From positions 992,001-1,056,000 of the forward strand of contig NZ_CP120997.1 in NCBI RefSeq assembly GCF_030719295.1: a stretch of DNA of 64,000 nt, written 5' to 3'. A program made the position numbers and the translations under genes. Of this stretch, positions 16,590 through 24,784 are shown in pieces; position 1 is the first letter of the stretch; the number at the start of each line of letters is the position of its first letter. The notes below the pieces were generated by a model, which did no database searches, had not been told where the DNA came from, and saw only the letters and a program-made list of their open reading frames with translations. This stretch comes from Streptomyces sp. Mut1 (GTDB lineage: Bacteria; Actinomycetota; Actinomycetes; Streptomycetales; Streptomycetaceae).

Positions 16590-18565
16590 CGGCTCGTCAC
16601 CTCCTGGATGTCGTCGGTCAGCATGAGGGTGTGGCTGCCCGCGGTGAGCTGCTGGGTCTTGGTGTGCAGGCCGCCCTCGCTGTCGTGCCATGTGAAGTGC
16701 GCTTTCACCGGGCCGCTGTAGGTGTCGAGGCCGAAGCGCACGTCGAAGCTGCGGAAGCCTCCGTGCCCGCCGCCGCCGTCGAGCTGGGCGATCTGCCGTC
16801 CCTGCGGCGTGGTGATGCTCACCGTGGTGCCGTACGCGGGCGAGCCGGGGGCGGCCAGCCCCTCTCCGGCGGTGGCGTCCGGCGCGGGCCGGTACAGCCG
16901 CAGTGTCAGGTCGTTGCCCAGCTTCGGGGCCTGGTTGGCGTAGAACGCGGGCGGGCCCCACTGGCGGGCTATCGCGAAGTCCAGCGCGCCGCTGCCGGTG
17001 GTGTCGGCGGTGGCGATCGCACGGGTCGGGATCGGGACGTCGAGGCCGAGCTGCTCGCTCACGTTCGCGTACTTGCCGCTGCTGGTCCGGGCGTAGAACG
17101 CCATCACCTCGTCGCCGGCCAGGTCGTCACCGGGGCCGACATGCGGCCACATCGCGGGGTTGGAGAGCAGGTTGTCGTTGGTCATGGCCAGTTCCTGGAG
17201 CCACGGCCAGCGGTCGATGTCGCCCTTGACGAAGCCGTCGGCCTGCAGGATGTTCTGCTGGCCGTTGTTGAGGAAGTCGCCCATCTTGGCGTCCCAGCCC
17301 CAGCCGGTCCAGGCGACGCCGTTCTTCTGCGCCTCCTGCTTGAACGGGGCGATGCCGTCCTGCAGTTTGGCCTTCGCGGCGGCCGGGCTGTCGGCCTTGT
17401 TGATCCAGAGGAAGTTGCTCTCCTCCAGGCCCCAGGCGACGGTGATGTTGCTGACCATCATGTCGAAGCTGCCGTTGCCGTCGACGTCACCGAAGTCGAC
17501 CCCCATGCCCTTGAAGGAGCCGTTGCCGAGCACGAACGACTTCGGGGTCGTCGCGGTGCGCTCGCCCTTGGCCTCCGTGAAGCGGATGTTGCCGGGGGTG
17601 GAACGGTTGTGCAGCAGGTGCCCGTGGCCGAAGTCGTTGGCGATGTAGACGTCGGGCAGCCCGGAGCCGGTCAGGTCGGCGCCGGAGATGGCCAGCGTCC
17701 AGCCGGTGGAGTTCTCGTACGGGATGGCGTCCTTCTCCTCGACGAAGGAGACGTCGGGGTCGGGGCCGGCCGAGCCCTTGTACCAGCGCAGCACGTGGTC
17801 ACCGCCCGCGTTCTTCGCGCTGGACAGCGAGTCGTTCATCTCGACGTTGCTGAGGCCGTTCGGGTCGAGCACGTCGGAGTCCGGGAAGTAGTTCCCGACG
17901 ATCATCGACGGGTGGCCGCTGCCGTCGAGGTCGGCGACGTAGACGGCGTCGGTGTTCCACCGCGGTCCGTGGTACTTGCCGTCGAGACTCTGCGAGGCGA
18001 CGACCTCGCGCGGGACGTACGCGGACTCGGACGGGGTCTTGGCGTCGGACTTCGCCAGGAACAGCACCGGGGTGCGTCCCCAGTAGGTGACCAGGAAGTC
18101 GTTGCGGCCGTCGCCGTTGAAGTCGCCGGGGGTGCAGCCGGTGGGCGCCATGGCGTCGTCCATCGGCAGCGGCTTGCCGTCCAGCACGAACGGGGTGAAC
18201 CGGTCGGCGGCACGAGCGGTCGGGGTGTAGGTGACCACGACCGAGTCGGTACGGGTGTCGACGATGCACATGCCGTTGGCGAGTCCGTGGCCGGTGACAT
18301 CGTTGACCGCGATGCTGGCGCCGACCGAGGAGATCCAGGCGCGGATCTTCTCGTAAGCCGGGTTCACCTCACGGATCGTCTTCTTCGGCTGCGAGTCGTA
18401 TCCGGGCGGCATCGCGATCGGCATTTCCTTGAACTTGTACGCCGCAGCAGCCTCGTCACCGCCCGCGACGGACACCGATGTACGGACGACGAAGAACAGC
18501 GAGGTCGCCACCAATATCGTGACCACCCCTGGTATGAGCCTGCGGAATCGCTGTCGGTACGACAT
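16586..18565 (-). CDS. unbV: Enediyne biosynthesis secreted protein UnbV/E4 (FG-GAP, ASPIC/UnbV)
   Basis: A 659-aa protein with an N-terminal signal or membrane anchor (about residues 12-35) and a beta-propeller-like body. At least five FG-GAP/VCBS calcium-loop repeats are visible, such as 'DFNGDGRNDF', 'DLDGSGHPS', 'DLTGSGLPDV', 'DVDGNGSFDM' and 'DTTGSGALDF'. A C-terminal ASPIC/UnbV-type domain follows ('GTTVSITTPQGRQ'). UnbV is the family that defines this domain and is required for warhead formation in characterised clusters, yet its reaction is unknown; it should act outside the membrane. It is first in the operon and coupled to unbU by ATGA. Confidence 0.95.
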   Translation of the reverse strand: MSYRQRFRRLIPGVVTILVATSLFFVVRTSVSVAGGDEAAAAYKFKEMPIAMPPGYDSQPKKTIREVNPAYEKIRAWISSVGASIAVNDVTGHGLANGMCIVDTRTDSVVVTYTPTARAADRFTPFVLDGKPLPMDDAMAPTGCTPGDFNGDGRNDFLVTYWGRTPVLFLAKSDAKTPSESAYVPREVVASQSLDGKYHGPRWNTDAVYVADLDGSGHPSMIVGNYFPDSDVLDPNGLSNVEMNDSLSSAKNAGGDHVLRWYKGSAGPDPDVSFVEEKDAIPYENSTGWTLAISGADLTGSGLPDVYIANDFGHGHLLHNRSTPGNIRFTEAKGERTATTPKSFVLGNGSFKGMGVDFGDVDGNGSFDMMVSNITVAWGLEESNFLWINKADSPAAAKAKLQDGIAPFKQEAQKNGVAWTGWGWDAKMGDFLNNGQQNILQADGFVKGDIDRWPWLQELAMTNDNLLSNPAMWPHVGPGDDLAGDEVMAFYARTSSGKYANVSEQLGLDVPIPTRAIATADTTGSGALDFAIARQWGPPAFYANQAPKLGNDLTLRLYRPAPDATAGEGLAAPGSPAYGTTVSITTPQGRQIAQLDGGGGHGGFRSFDVRFGLDTYSGPVKAHFTWHDSEGGLHTKTQQLTAGSHTLMLTDDIQEVTSR

Positions 18566-18847
18566 CCCAATTCCCTCCCGTGAACGAGAAATGAACGGCT
18601 GGCCGAGGTCATTGCGAATGTAATTCCGAAATTACTGTCGCAGTACCTGGCACTTGAGGATCTACCACCCCGGCAAGCGCTGCTTCTCTGACGTTGCCAC
18701 GGTTCGAAGGGAGCACTTGCCTTCAGTGCGGGGAATATCCACGGCCCCGGTCATTGAGCAGTCTCGGAGAAGACCGGATGCGGGCGGCCTGTAAAACTCG
18801 GGTGAGATCGGACCCTGTCGAATCACAGTCTGGCGAGGTTTAAATCC
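18566..18847. promoter_or_regulatory. Divergent promoter region of the unbV-pksE operon and the GMC gene
   Basis: The 282-bp gap drives two enediyne transcripts in opposite directions. It is more AT-rich than its surroundings. A perfect 6-bp inverted repeat with a 4-nt spacer lies at 18620-18635, about 55 bp upstream of unbV, a good place for an activator or repressor. GAGG at 18835-18838 is the ribosome site of the GMC gene. No gene is apparent inside the gap. Confidence 0.6.
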
Positions 18848-20395
18848 ATGACGCACACGTATGACGCGATCATCGTCGGGTCGGGCTCCGCGGGTGCGGC
18901 GCTCGCAGCCCGGCTGAGCGAGGACCCGGGCCGTTCGGTACTCCTCATCGAAGCGGGCCCGGACTTTCCCGATCCGGCCGACATCCCGCACGACATCACC
19001 AACGGCAATGCCATGTCGATGAGCAAGCACGACTGGCACTACCGCGCGGAGATCATGGACGGCCGGCGCATCCTCTTCCCCCGAGGAAAGATCACCGGCG
19101 GCTCGTCCGCGGTCGGTGCCACCATCGCGCTGCGGGGGGTGCCCGAGAACTACGACAAGTGGGCGGCGGCGGGCAACCCGGCGTGGGCGTACGAGCAGGT
19201 GCTGCCGTACTTCCGCCGGCTGGAGGACGACCTGAACTTCGAGGGCCGGTACCACGGCAAGGGCGGCCCGGTGCCGATCCGCAGGTTCCAGCCGGACGAG
19301 ATGACCACCATGCAGCGCGCGTTCACCGAAGCGAGCCTGGCGGCCGGATTCCCCGAGGTCTCCGACCACAACCACCCCGAGGCGACCGGTATCGGCCCGA
19401 TCCCGTCCAACCGGCGCGACCCCCGCTTCCGGGTCTCGACGGCGATGGCGTACCTGACGGGCGAGGTACGGGCACGGGGGAACCTGACCATCCGCAGCGG
19501 GACGCTGGTGCACGAGGTGCTCTTCGAGGGCGACCGCGCGGTCGGCGTCCTGGTCTCGGCCGGTGCCGGCGAGCCGGAGGAACTGCGGGCGCACAAGGTC
19601 GTCCTGTCGGCCGGCGCGGTCAACACCCCGACGCTGCTGATGCGTTCGGGAATCGGCCCGGCCGACGACCTGACCAGGCTCGGGATCGATGTCCGGCTGG
19701 ACCGGCCCGGGGTCGGCGCCCATCTGATGGACCACCCGCGGACCGGCGTGTTCATGCGGCCCAAGGAGGGGGCCCTGGACGAGAACGTGCCGTTCCTGCA
19801 GTCCATGGTGCGGACCACGGCCAAGGGGTCGACCGACTTCAACGACATGCAGTACTACATGGTCAACCACTTCGACCTGGAGCTCTTCCCGGAGCTCCAG
19901 ATGCTGGCCGGCGCTTCGATGATCTTCGGCGTGATGGTGGTGGACCAGCAGCCGGAGTCGGTCGGCCGGCTGCGGCTGGCCTCGGCCGACCCGGCGGCGG
20001 GGCCGGACATCCAGCTCGACTTCCTCTCCACCGAACGGGACCTGGAGAAGATGGTCCAGGGCGTCCGGACCTGCTGGGAGCTGGCCAACCACCCGGGGAT
20101 CGCGTCGCGGGGCGACGGCTTCATCGTGCTGAACGACAAGCTCGTCGAGAAGGACGCGATGGTCGAGCAGTACGTGAAGGTGAGCCTGGACAGCGGCTAT
20201 CACCCGGTGGGCACGGCCCGCATGGGCACCGCTGACGACGCGGGCGCCGTGGTGGACGAACAACTGCGGGTGCACGGGGTGGAGAACCTGTACGTGGCCG
20301 ACGCCTCGGTGATGCCGAGCATCGTCAACTGCAACACCAACCTCACCTCGATCATGATCGGCGAGCGGCTGGCGGACTGGCTGCGCGCCGAGTGA
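18848..20395 (+). CDS. GMC-family FAD oxidoreductase (enediyne E9-like)
   Basis: A 515-aa glucose-methanol-choline flavoenzyme. The FAD-binding motif is 'AIIVGSGSAGAALAARL' at the N-terminus, followed by 'LFPRGKITGGSSAVGA', which is GMC signature 1. The C-terminal active-site region has the catalytic His in 'GYHPVGTARMG' and an Asn pair in 'NCNTNLTS'. It oxidises a primary or secondary alcohol. GMC-type oxidoreductases occur in enediyne clusters (E9), so a warhead step is likely. It is transcribed away from the unbV operon and followed by a strong hairpin. ATG 18848 is supported by GAGG 9 nt upstream. Confidence 0.9.
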   Translation: MTHTYDAIIVGSGSAGAALAARLSEDPGRSVLLIEAGPDFPDPADIPHDITNGNAMSMSKHDWHYRAEIMDGRRILFPRGKITGGSSAVGATIALRGVPENYDKWAAAGNPAWAYEQVLPYFRRLEDDLNFEGRYHGKGGPVPIRRFQPDEMTTMQRAFTEASLAAGFPEVSDHNHPEATGIGPIPSNRRDPRFRVSTAMAYLTGEVRARGNLTIRSGTLVHEVLFEGDRAVGVLVSAGAGEPEELRAHKVVLSAGAVNTPTLLMRSGIGPADDLTRLGIDVRLDRPGVGAHLMDHPRTGVFMRPKEGALDENVPFLQSMVRTTAKGSTDFNDMQYYMVNHFDLELFPELQMLAGASMIFGVMVVDQQPESVGRLRLASADPAAGPDIQLDFLSTERDLEKMVQGVRTCWELANHPGIASRGDGFIVLNDKLVEKDAMVEQYVKVSLDSGYHPVGTARMGTADDAGAVVDEQLRVHGVENLYVADASVMPSIVNCNTNLTSIMIGERLADWLRAE

Positions 20396-20421
20396 ACTGA
20401 ACCCGCCCGGCCTCCTCCTCC

Positions 20422-20460
20422 GACGGCCGTTCCGGCGCCTGCCGCGCCGGAACGGCCGTC
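20422..20460 (+). terminator. Terminator of the GMC oxidoreductase gene
   Basis: Perfect 17-bp arms around a 5-nt loop, starting 26 bp after the stop. The remaining sequence up to 20655 is AT-richer and probably carries the promoter of the next operon. Confidence 0.85.
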
Positions 20461-20655
20461 CGTATGTCCGGGTCCAGGACCCGCCGGCAGGCGCACGCAG
20501 GGCAATTTGAAAGACGAGACGCCGTCACCATTCCTGCCACCATGAGAGAAAACAACGCCGCAATTACCCGCCGGACAGCAGACCCGGATTTATTCCCGTT
20601 TTTCTGAATTGGTTCGCGGGGCGGCTCCCACAATCGGAAGAAAAGGCGATCATCC

Positions 20656-21291
20656 ATGACCGATCCGAATGTGCTGAGCACGGTCCGCGTCCCCCTGGTG
20701 GGAGAGGACGAAGCCCAGGGCAGGACCGCGGAGCTGTACGAGGCGATCAAGTCCCGGATGGGCATTCCCTTCGTGCCGGACATGTTCCGCCTGGTGTCCA
20801 GCCGGCCCGATCTGCTGGAGGTCGTGATCGCCGGCTACGGCGGCGTGTTCAACGACGGCGTGCTGCCGCGTGCGACCCGCGAGATGATCTCCGCCTGGAG
20901 CTCCAAGGTCAACGGCTGCCCGTACTGCGTGGGCACCCACAACTGGTTCCTGGCCCAGTTCGGCGGCGACCAGGAACTCACCGACGCGATCGCCGGCTCC
21001 GCCTCGGTGGAGGACCTGCCGATCGACGAGCGCACCAAGGAACTCATGCGCCTGGTCACCCAGATCTGCACGGGTGCGTTCCGGGTCACCGACGAGGACT
21101 GGGCCAGGACCGAGGCCGCCGGCTGGACCAACGCGGAGATGCTGGAAGCGGTGTTCACCGCTTCCCTGTTCGCCTTCATCAACCGTCTGGTGGACGGTCT
21201 GGGCCTGGGCGACTCGGTGGCCCGCAGCCGGATCGCCTCGCAGCCGGAGGACGCCACGGTGTCCGAGCAGCGGCTGGCAGAACCCCGGTGA
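20656..21291 (+). CDS. Carboxymuconolactone decarboxylase/AhpD-like protein with CxxC
   Basis: A 211-aa all-helical protein of the CMD/AhpD fold with the redox motif 'GCPYCVGTHNWF' (Cys-x-x-Cys-x-x-x-His). In AhpD this motif performs thiol-peroxidase or disulfide-reductase chemistry. Its length matches actinobacterial 'alkylhydroperoxidase-like' proteins. The GTG of the SDR gene overlaps its stop, so they are coupled. A second protein with the same motif follows at 22443. The role may be redox protection or a redox step on the enediyne pathway; the substrate is unknown. Confidence 0.88.
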   Translation: MTDPNVLSTVRVPLVGEDEAQGRTAELYEAIKSRMGIPFVPDMFRLVSSRPDLLEVVIAGYGGVFNDGVLPRATREMISAWSSKVNGCPYCVGTHNWFLAQFGGDQELTDAIAGSASVEDLPIDERTKELMRLVTQICTGAFRVTDEDWARTEAAGWTNAEMLEAVFTASLFAFINRLVDGLGLGDSVARSRIASQPEDATVSEQRLAEPR

Positions 21292-22166
21292 GCAGCCCCT
21301 CGCGCGCGATCCTGCTGACCGGGGCGTCGTCGAGCACCGGCAGATCCTCCGGCACCGGAAAGGCCGTGGCACTGCGGCTGCACCGGGCCGGCTGGCCGGT
21401 CTACGCGACCGCGCGGCAGCCCGAAGCGCTGGCCGAGCTGGAGGCCGAGGGCATCCGGGTCCTCCAACTGGATGTCAACGACGAGGAATCGATGACGGCC
21501 GTCGTCGACAAGATCACCGCCGAGCACGGCTCGGTCGGCACTCTGATCAACAACGCCGCCTACAGCCTCAACGGCACCATCGGCGAGACCCCGATGGACG
21601 AGGTGCGCAGCCAGTTCGAGACGAACATCTTCGGACTGTGCCGGCTCACCCAGCTCGTGCTGCCCGGCATGCGGGCCCAGGGCAGCGGCCGGGTGGTCAT
21701 GATGTCGTCCATCTTCGGACAGTTCGCCACCCCGGGCCGCGGCTACTACCAGGCCACCAAGCACGCCCTGGAAGCCATCAGCGATTCGCTGCGGCTGGAG
21801 GTGGACACGTTCGGCATCAAGGTGGTGCTGGTCGAACCGTCGCCGGTGCTCGGCGGGTTCGTACCGATGTCGGTCGCCGACCTCGGGATGTCCGGGCAGG
21901 AGCGGGGCGGTGTGTACGACGACTTCTGGCGGTACTTCGTCGACTGGCACGGCGCCTACCGGGAGACGGAGAAGCCGAGCGGCCGCGGCCGGATGGCGGT
22001 GCGCGCCGAGACCGTGGCGAAGGTCATCGAGAAGGCGGTGACCAGCGACAACCCGAAGATCAGGTACCGGATCGGCATGCCGTCCCGGCTGCTGCCGCGG
22101 ATGCGGTGGACCATCGGGGACAGGATGTTCGAACGCTTTGTCCGGGCGTTCTTCCCCATCCCCTAG
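21288..22166 (+). CDS. Short-chain dehydrogenase/reductase with an enlarged cofactor loop
   Basis: A 292-aa classical SDR with a Rossmann fold. The catalytic Ser is in 'VVMMSSIFGQ' and the Tyr-x-x-x-Lys is 'YYQATK'. The Asn of 'LINNAAYS' is present. The glycine-rich loop is unusual: it reads 'TGASSSTGRSSGTGKA', which looks like 'TGASSGTGKA' with about six extra residues, leaving a normal TGxxxGxG spacing only in the second half. It starts at GTG 21288, overlapping the CMD-like gene. The likely reaction is NAD(P)H-dependent ketone/alcohol interconversion; the substrate is unknown. Confidence 0.88.
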   Translation: MSSPSRAILLTGASSSTGRSSGTGKAVALRLHRAGWPVYATARQPEALAELEAEGIRVLQLDVNDEESMTAVVDKITAEHGSVGTLINNAAYSLNGTIGETPMDEVRSQFETNIFGLCRLTQLVLPGMRAQGSGRVVMMSSIFGQFATPGRGYYQATKHALEAISDSLRLEVDTFGIKVVLVEPSPVLGGFVPMSVADLGMSGQERGGVYDDFWRYFVDWHGAYRETEKPSGRGRMAVRAETVAKVIEKAVTSDNPKIRYRIGMPSRLLPRMRWTIGDRMFERFVRAFFPIP

Positions 22167-22240
22167 GACGTACCGTCACCGTGGCTCCGCCCGGAACATC
22201 GGCGGGGCCCGGTGGTGCGGCCGCACGGAGGCGGAACCCG

Positions 22241-22363
22241 ATGACAGACCGCGCCGCCAACTCGTTTGGCACCGGCCGTCAGACCGCAAGAATGAAGAAG
22301 GAGGAACACCGCATCGGTGTGACGATTGACTGGCGCACCGAAGGACATCCGCTGAGGAGCTGA
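22241..22363 (+). CDS. Possible 40-aa small protein
   Basis: The gap between the SDR and the second AhpD-like gene (22167-22442) holds a 40-codon frame with ATG 22241 preceded by GGAGG 9 nt upstream. The predicted peptide is basic and ends 'DWRTEGHPLRS'. I recognise no family. It could be a real small protein, a leader peptide or chance; only the ribosome site and co-orientation support it. Confidence 0.25.
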   Translation: MTDRAANSFGTGRQTARMKKEEHRIGVTIDWRTEGHPLRS

Positions 22364-22442
22364 GGGAAGTGCCACCGATGTTTGAAGGCCACGCGGAGCC
22401 ACCGCGGCGCGACGTCACCGGTCCGGATCCCGGAGCGGACGC

Positions 22443-23498
22443 ATGAAGGACCCGAGACTGCTCGTCCAGTCGCCGCTCAGGAGGCTGTCCCTGCTCCAGG
22501 TCCGGCACATCGCGACCGTGCAGTTCGGTGAGGCGGCCGGCGACACCGCCCGGGTCTACCGGGAGCTCGAACGGGACTTCGGGGTGCTGGCCCCGCCCAT
22601 CGCCCTGCACGCCCCGGTGCCGGAACTGCTCGCTGCCTCCTGGATGACGCTGCGCGAGACCATGCTGGTCGACGGGCTGGTACCGCGGGCCTCGAAGGAA
22701 GCGGTGGCCGCCGCTGTGTCACGGGGCAACCAGTGCCCGTTCTGCACCACCATGCACTCCACGATGCACAACTCCCTTACCGCCCGGCCCACTTCATCCG
22801 GGCGGGGCACAAAGGCGGCACCGGACGGCGGCGCCGGGACGGCGCCGGACCAGTTGACGGCGTGGATCGGCTCGGCGGGCAGGCCGCCGTTCGCACCCGA
22901 GCTGATACCGGAGCTGGCCGGGACCGCGTTATGTCTCCAGTACCTCAACCGGATGGTCAACGTCTTCCTGGGCGCGCAGCCGCTGCCGCCGCACGCCCCG
23001 GACCGGGCGGTGGGCCCGGTGCTGCGGGTGCTGACCGGCCTGATGCGCAGCTCGGTCCGGGCCAGGGCCCGGCCGGGTACGTCGCTGTCGCTGCTGCCCG
23101 AGGCACCACTGCCGAAGGACCTGGGCTGGGCGGCGGCCGATCCTCGGATCGCCGCGGCGCTGGCCCGCAGCACGGCGGCCGTCGAACTGACAGCGGCCGA
23201 ACTGGTGCCGGAGCCGGTCCGGGAGCTGGTGGCCGCCGAACTGGCCCGCTGGGACGGCGGCGACCCCGGCCTCGGCCGGGCCTGGCTGGACGCACCGCTG
23301 CGGGAACTGCCGCCGCCCGACCGGCCGGCGGGCAATCTCGCGCTGCTCACCGCTCTGGCCTCCTACCGGGTGGACGACAAGGTCATCGCGGCCTTCCGGC
23401 AGAACGGCGCGGGTGACCGGGAGATCCTCGCGGTCACCTCATGGGCCGCCCTGCGGGCGGCCCGGCGGCGCGGTTCCCAACTGCTCCGCGACAACTGA
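22443..23498 (+). CDS. Second AhpD/CMD-like protein with CxxC; contains a TTA codon
   Basis: A 351-aa protein whose centre carries 'GNQCPFCTTMHSTMH', the Cys-x-x-Cys-x-x-x-His motif of AhpD-like proteins (residues about 98-110). It is longer than simple CMD proteins: a poorly conserved Gly/Ala/Pro linker (about 115-140) and an Ala/Leu-rich helical C-terminus (about 150-351) are added. A rare TTA leucine codon lies at 22929-22931 (codon 163), so translation may depend on the bldA tRNA. ATG 22443 has GGAG 7 nt upstream. It is the last enzyme gene before the AraC regulator. Probably a thiol-redox or peroxide-handling protein; function unproven. Confidence 0.75.
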   Translation: MKDPRLLVQSPLRRLSLLQVRHIATVQFGEAAGDTARVYRELERDFGVLAPPIALHAPVPELLAASWMTLRETMLVDGLVPRASKEAVAAAVSRGNQCPFCTTMHSTMHNSLTARPTSSGRGTKAAPDGGAGTAPDQLTAWIGSAGRPPFAPELIPELAGTALCLQYLNRMVNVFLGAQPLPPHAPDRAVGPVLRVLTGLMRSSVRARARPGTSLSLLPEAPLPKDLGWAAADPRIAAALARSTAAVELTAAELVPEPVRELVAAELARWDGGDPGLGRAWLDAPLRELPPPDRPAGNLALLTALASYRVDDKVIAAFRQNGAGDREILAVTSWAALRAARRRGSQLLRDN

Positions 23499-23700
23499 AT
23501 ACCCGGCTCCCCTCGGGCCGGAGGCAGTTGTTCCAACCACCGCCCTGCGGTGGTGTTCCGACATAGGGTCCGTGCGCCCTGAATTCTCCAGGTGTGGATA
23601 CCGATGCAGCGCAGCGGAATCCAACACTTCCATGCCGTCGCCCGAAAGCGGGTCCCATTACCGCCGACCGGCGGCCGGCAGGCGCTGCCCTGCGCGTCCG

Positions 23701-23864
23701 GTCAGGACGCACTCGCTTCATCGGCACGCTCGGAGAAATACCGTGCAAATCTTTGCGGTACACATTATCGCACCGACAGAGCGTCAGTTCTGAGATGTTG
23801 CTCGGCCATTTCCGTCAGGACGCATTCGATTCATCGACAAGCTTGGAGCACTGCCATGCAGGTC
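23701..23864 (+). repeat. Imperfect 51-bp direct repeat covering the araC start (23701-23751 and 23814-23864)
   Basis: The 51 bases ending just inside the AraC gene recur 113 bp upstream with about 40 of 51 positions identical and no gaps. In the upstream copy a GTG replaces the ATG and its frame closes after 16 codons (TGA 23791-23793). It looks like a decayed duplicate of the leader and first codons of an araC gene. The rest of the 357-bp gap 23499-23855 shows no supported gene. Confidence 0.7.
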
Positions 23865-24653
23865 GCCGTTGAGCGCGCGATAGCGACGATGTGGGACCGA
23901 TACGAGGAACCACTCTCGCTCGACGAGATCGCCAATACCGCGATTCTCAGCAAGTTCTACTTCTCCCGGGTGTTCCGCAATCTCACCGGGACCTCTCCGG
24001 GACGATTCCTTTCCGTGGTCCGGCTGCACCAGGCGAAGAGCCTGTTGTTGGAGACCGATCTCAGCGTCACCGAGATCTCCTACCGGGTCGGTTACAACAG
24101 TCTCGGCACCTTCACCAGTCGTTTCACCCGCAGTGTGAGCCACTCCCCGGCCCGCTACCGGGCACTGGCCCGTGCCGGGCTGCTCGCACCCAGCGGCGGG
24201 TCCGCCACGGGGCCGCAGCAGCTCCTCGACGGCGGCCGGCCCACCAGCGTGCTCGAAGGCACCATCCGTCTCCCCGGCACCGCACAGCCGGTACGGATCT
24301 ACGTCGGCGCGTTCCGTGAGTCCATCGTGCAGGGCCGTCCGACCGCCTGCGCGATCCTGGACGGGCCCGGATCGTTCTCGCTGCGCCTGCCGGAGGGCGC
24401 CTGGTACATCCGGGCGGCCGTGCTCGCCATGGACGACCCGCCCTCGCCGCTCGGTCAGCGGCGCCCGCTGCTGGTGGCTTCGAGCCAGCTACTGAACGTA
24501 CGGCGGGACCAGGACACCCGGGTCGACCTGACCGGGCGTCCGCTGACCCCCCTGGACCTGCCGATCCTGCTGGCGCTGCCGGAGCTGGACTTCTCGGGTC
24601 TGCCGAAGGCGGGCGGCGCTCCCTTCGAACTGCCCGCCATCACCGGCACCTGA
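23856..24653 (+). CDS. AraC/XylS-family transcriptional regulator with N-terminal HTH
   Basis: A 265-aa regulator. Residues about 5-100 form the two-helix-turn-helix AraC DNA-binding domain ('SLDEIANTAILSKFYFSRVF' and 'VTEISYRVGYNSLGTF'). The remaining 160 residues form a beta-rich C-terminal domain, a reversal of the usual order. ATG 23856 has GGAG 7 nt upstream; the open frame continues upstream but runs into the duplicated leader. AraC-type regulators occur in enediyne clusters, and this one lies at the end of the rightward enediyne genes, so a pathway-specific activator is likely. A 28-bp hairpin follows. Confidence 0.88.
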   Translation: MQVAVERAIATMWDRYEEPLSLDEIANTAILSKFYFSRVFRNLTGTSPGRFLSVVRLHQAKSLLLETDLSVTEISYRVGYNSLGTFTSRFTRSVSHSPARYRALARAGLLAPSGGSATGPQQLLDGGRPTSVLEGTIRLPGTAQPVRIYVGAFRESIVQGRPTACAILDGPGSFSLRLPEGAWYIRAAVLAMDDPPSPLGQRRPLLVASSQLLNVRRDQDTRVDLTGRPLTPLDLPILLALPELDFSGLPKAGGAPFELPAITGT

Positions 24654-24677
24654 CCGTAGGTGCGAAGGAGACGCACA

Positions 24678-24737
24678 GGCCGGCGTACGGACGGGCCGCA
24701 CCGCTGGAGAGCGGTGCGGCCCGTCCGTACGCCGGCC
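24678..24737. terminator. Exceptionally long perfect hairpin (28-bp stem, 4-nt loop)
   Basis: Arms 24678-24705 and 24710-24737 are perfectly complementary around a GGAG loop. It sits between the convergent AraC and mycothiol-isomerase-fold genes and should terminate both. It is the longest perfect stem I found in the window. Confidence 0.9.
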
Positions 24738-24784
24738 CCGGCCGGTGCGGTCCTGCCGCGCCCCTCGCGGGGCCCGGGTGTGGG

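Noticed and set aside
22292..22363. A 23-codon frame beginning at an internal ATG
   Set aside because: It is only the end of the 40-codon frame that has the better ribosome site; its own start lacks one at proper spacing.
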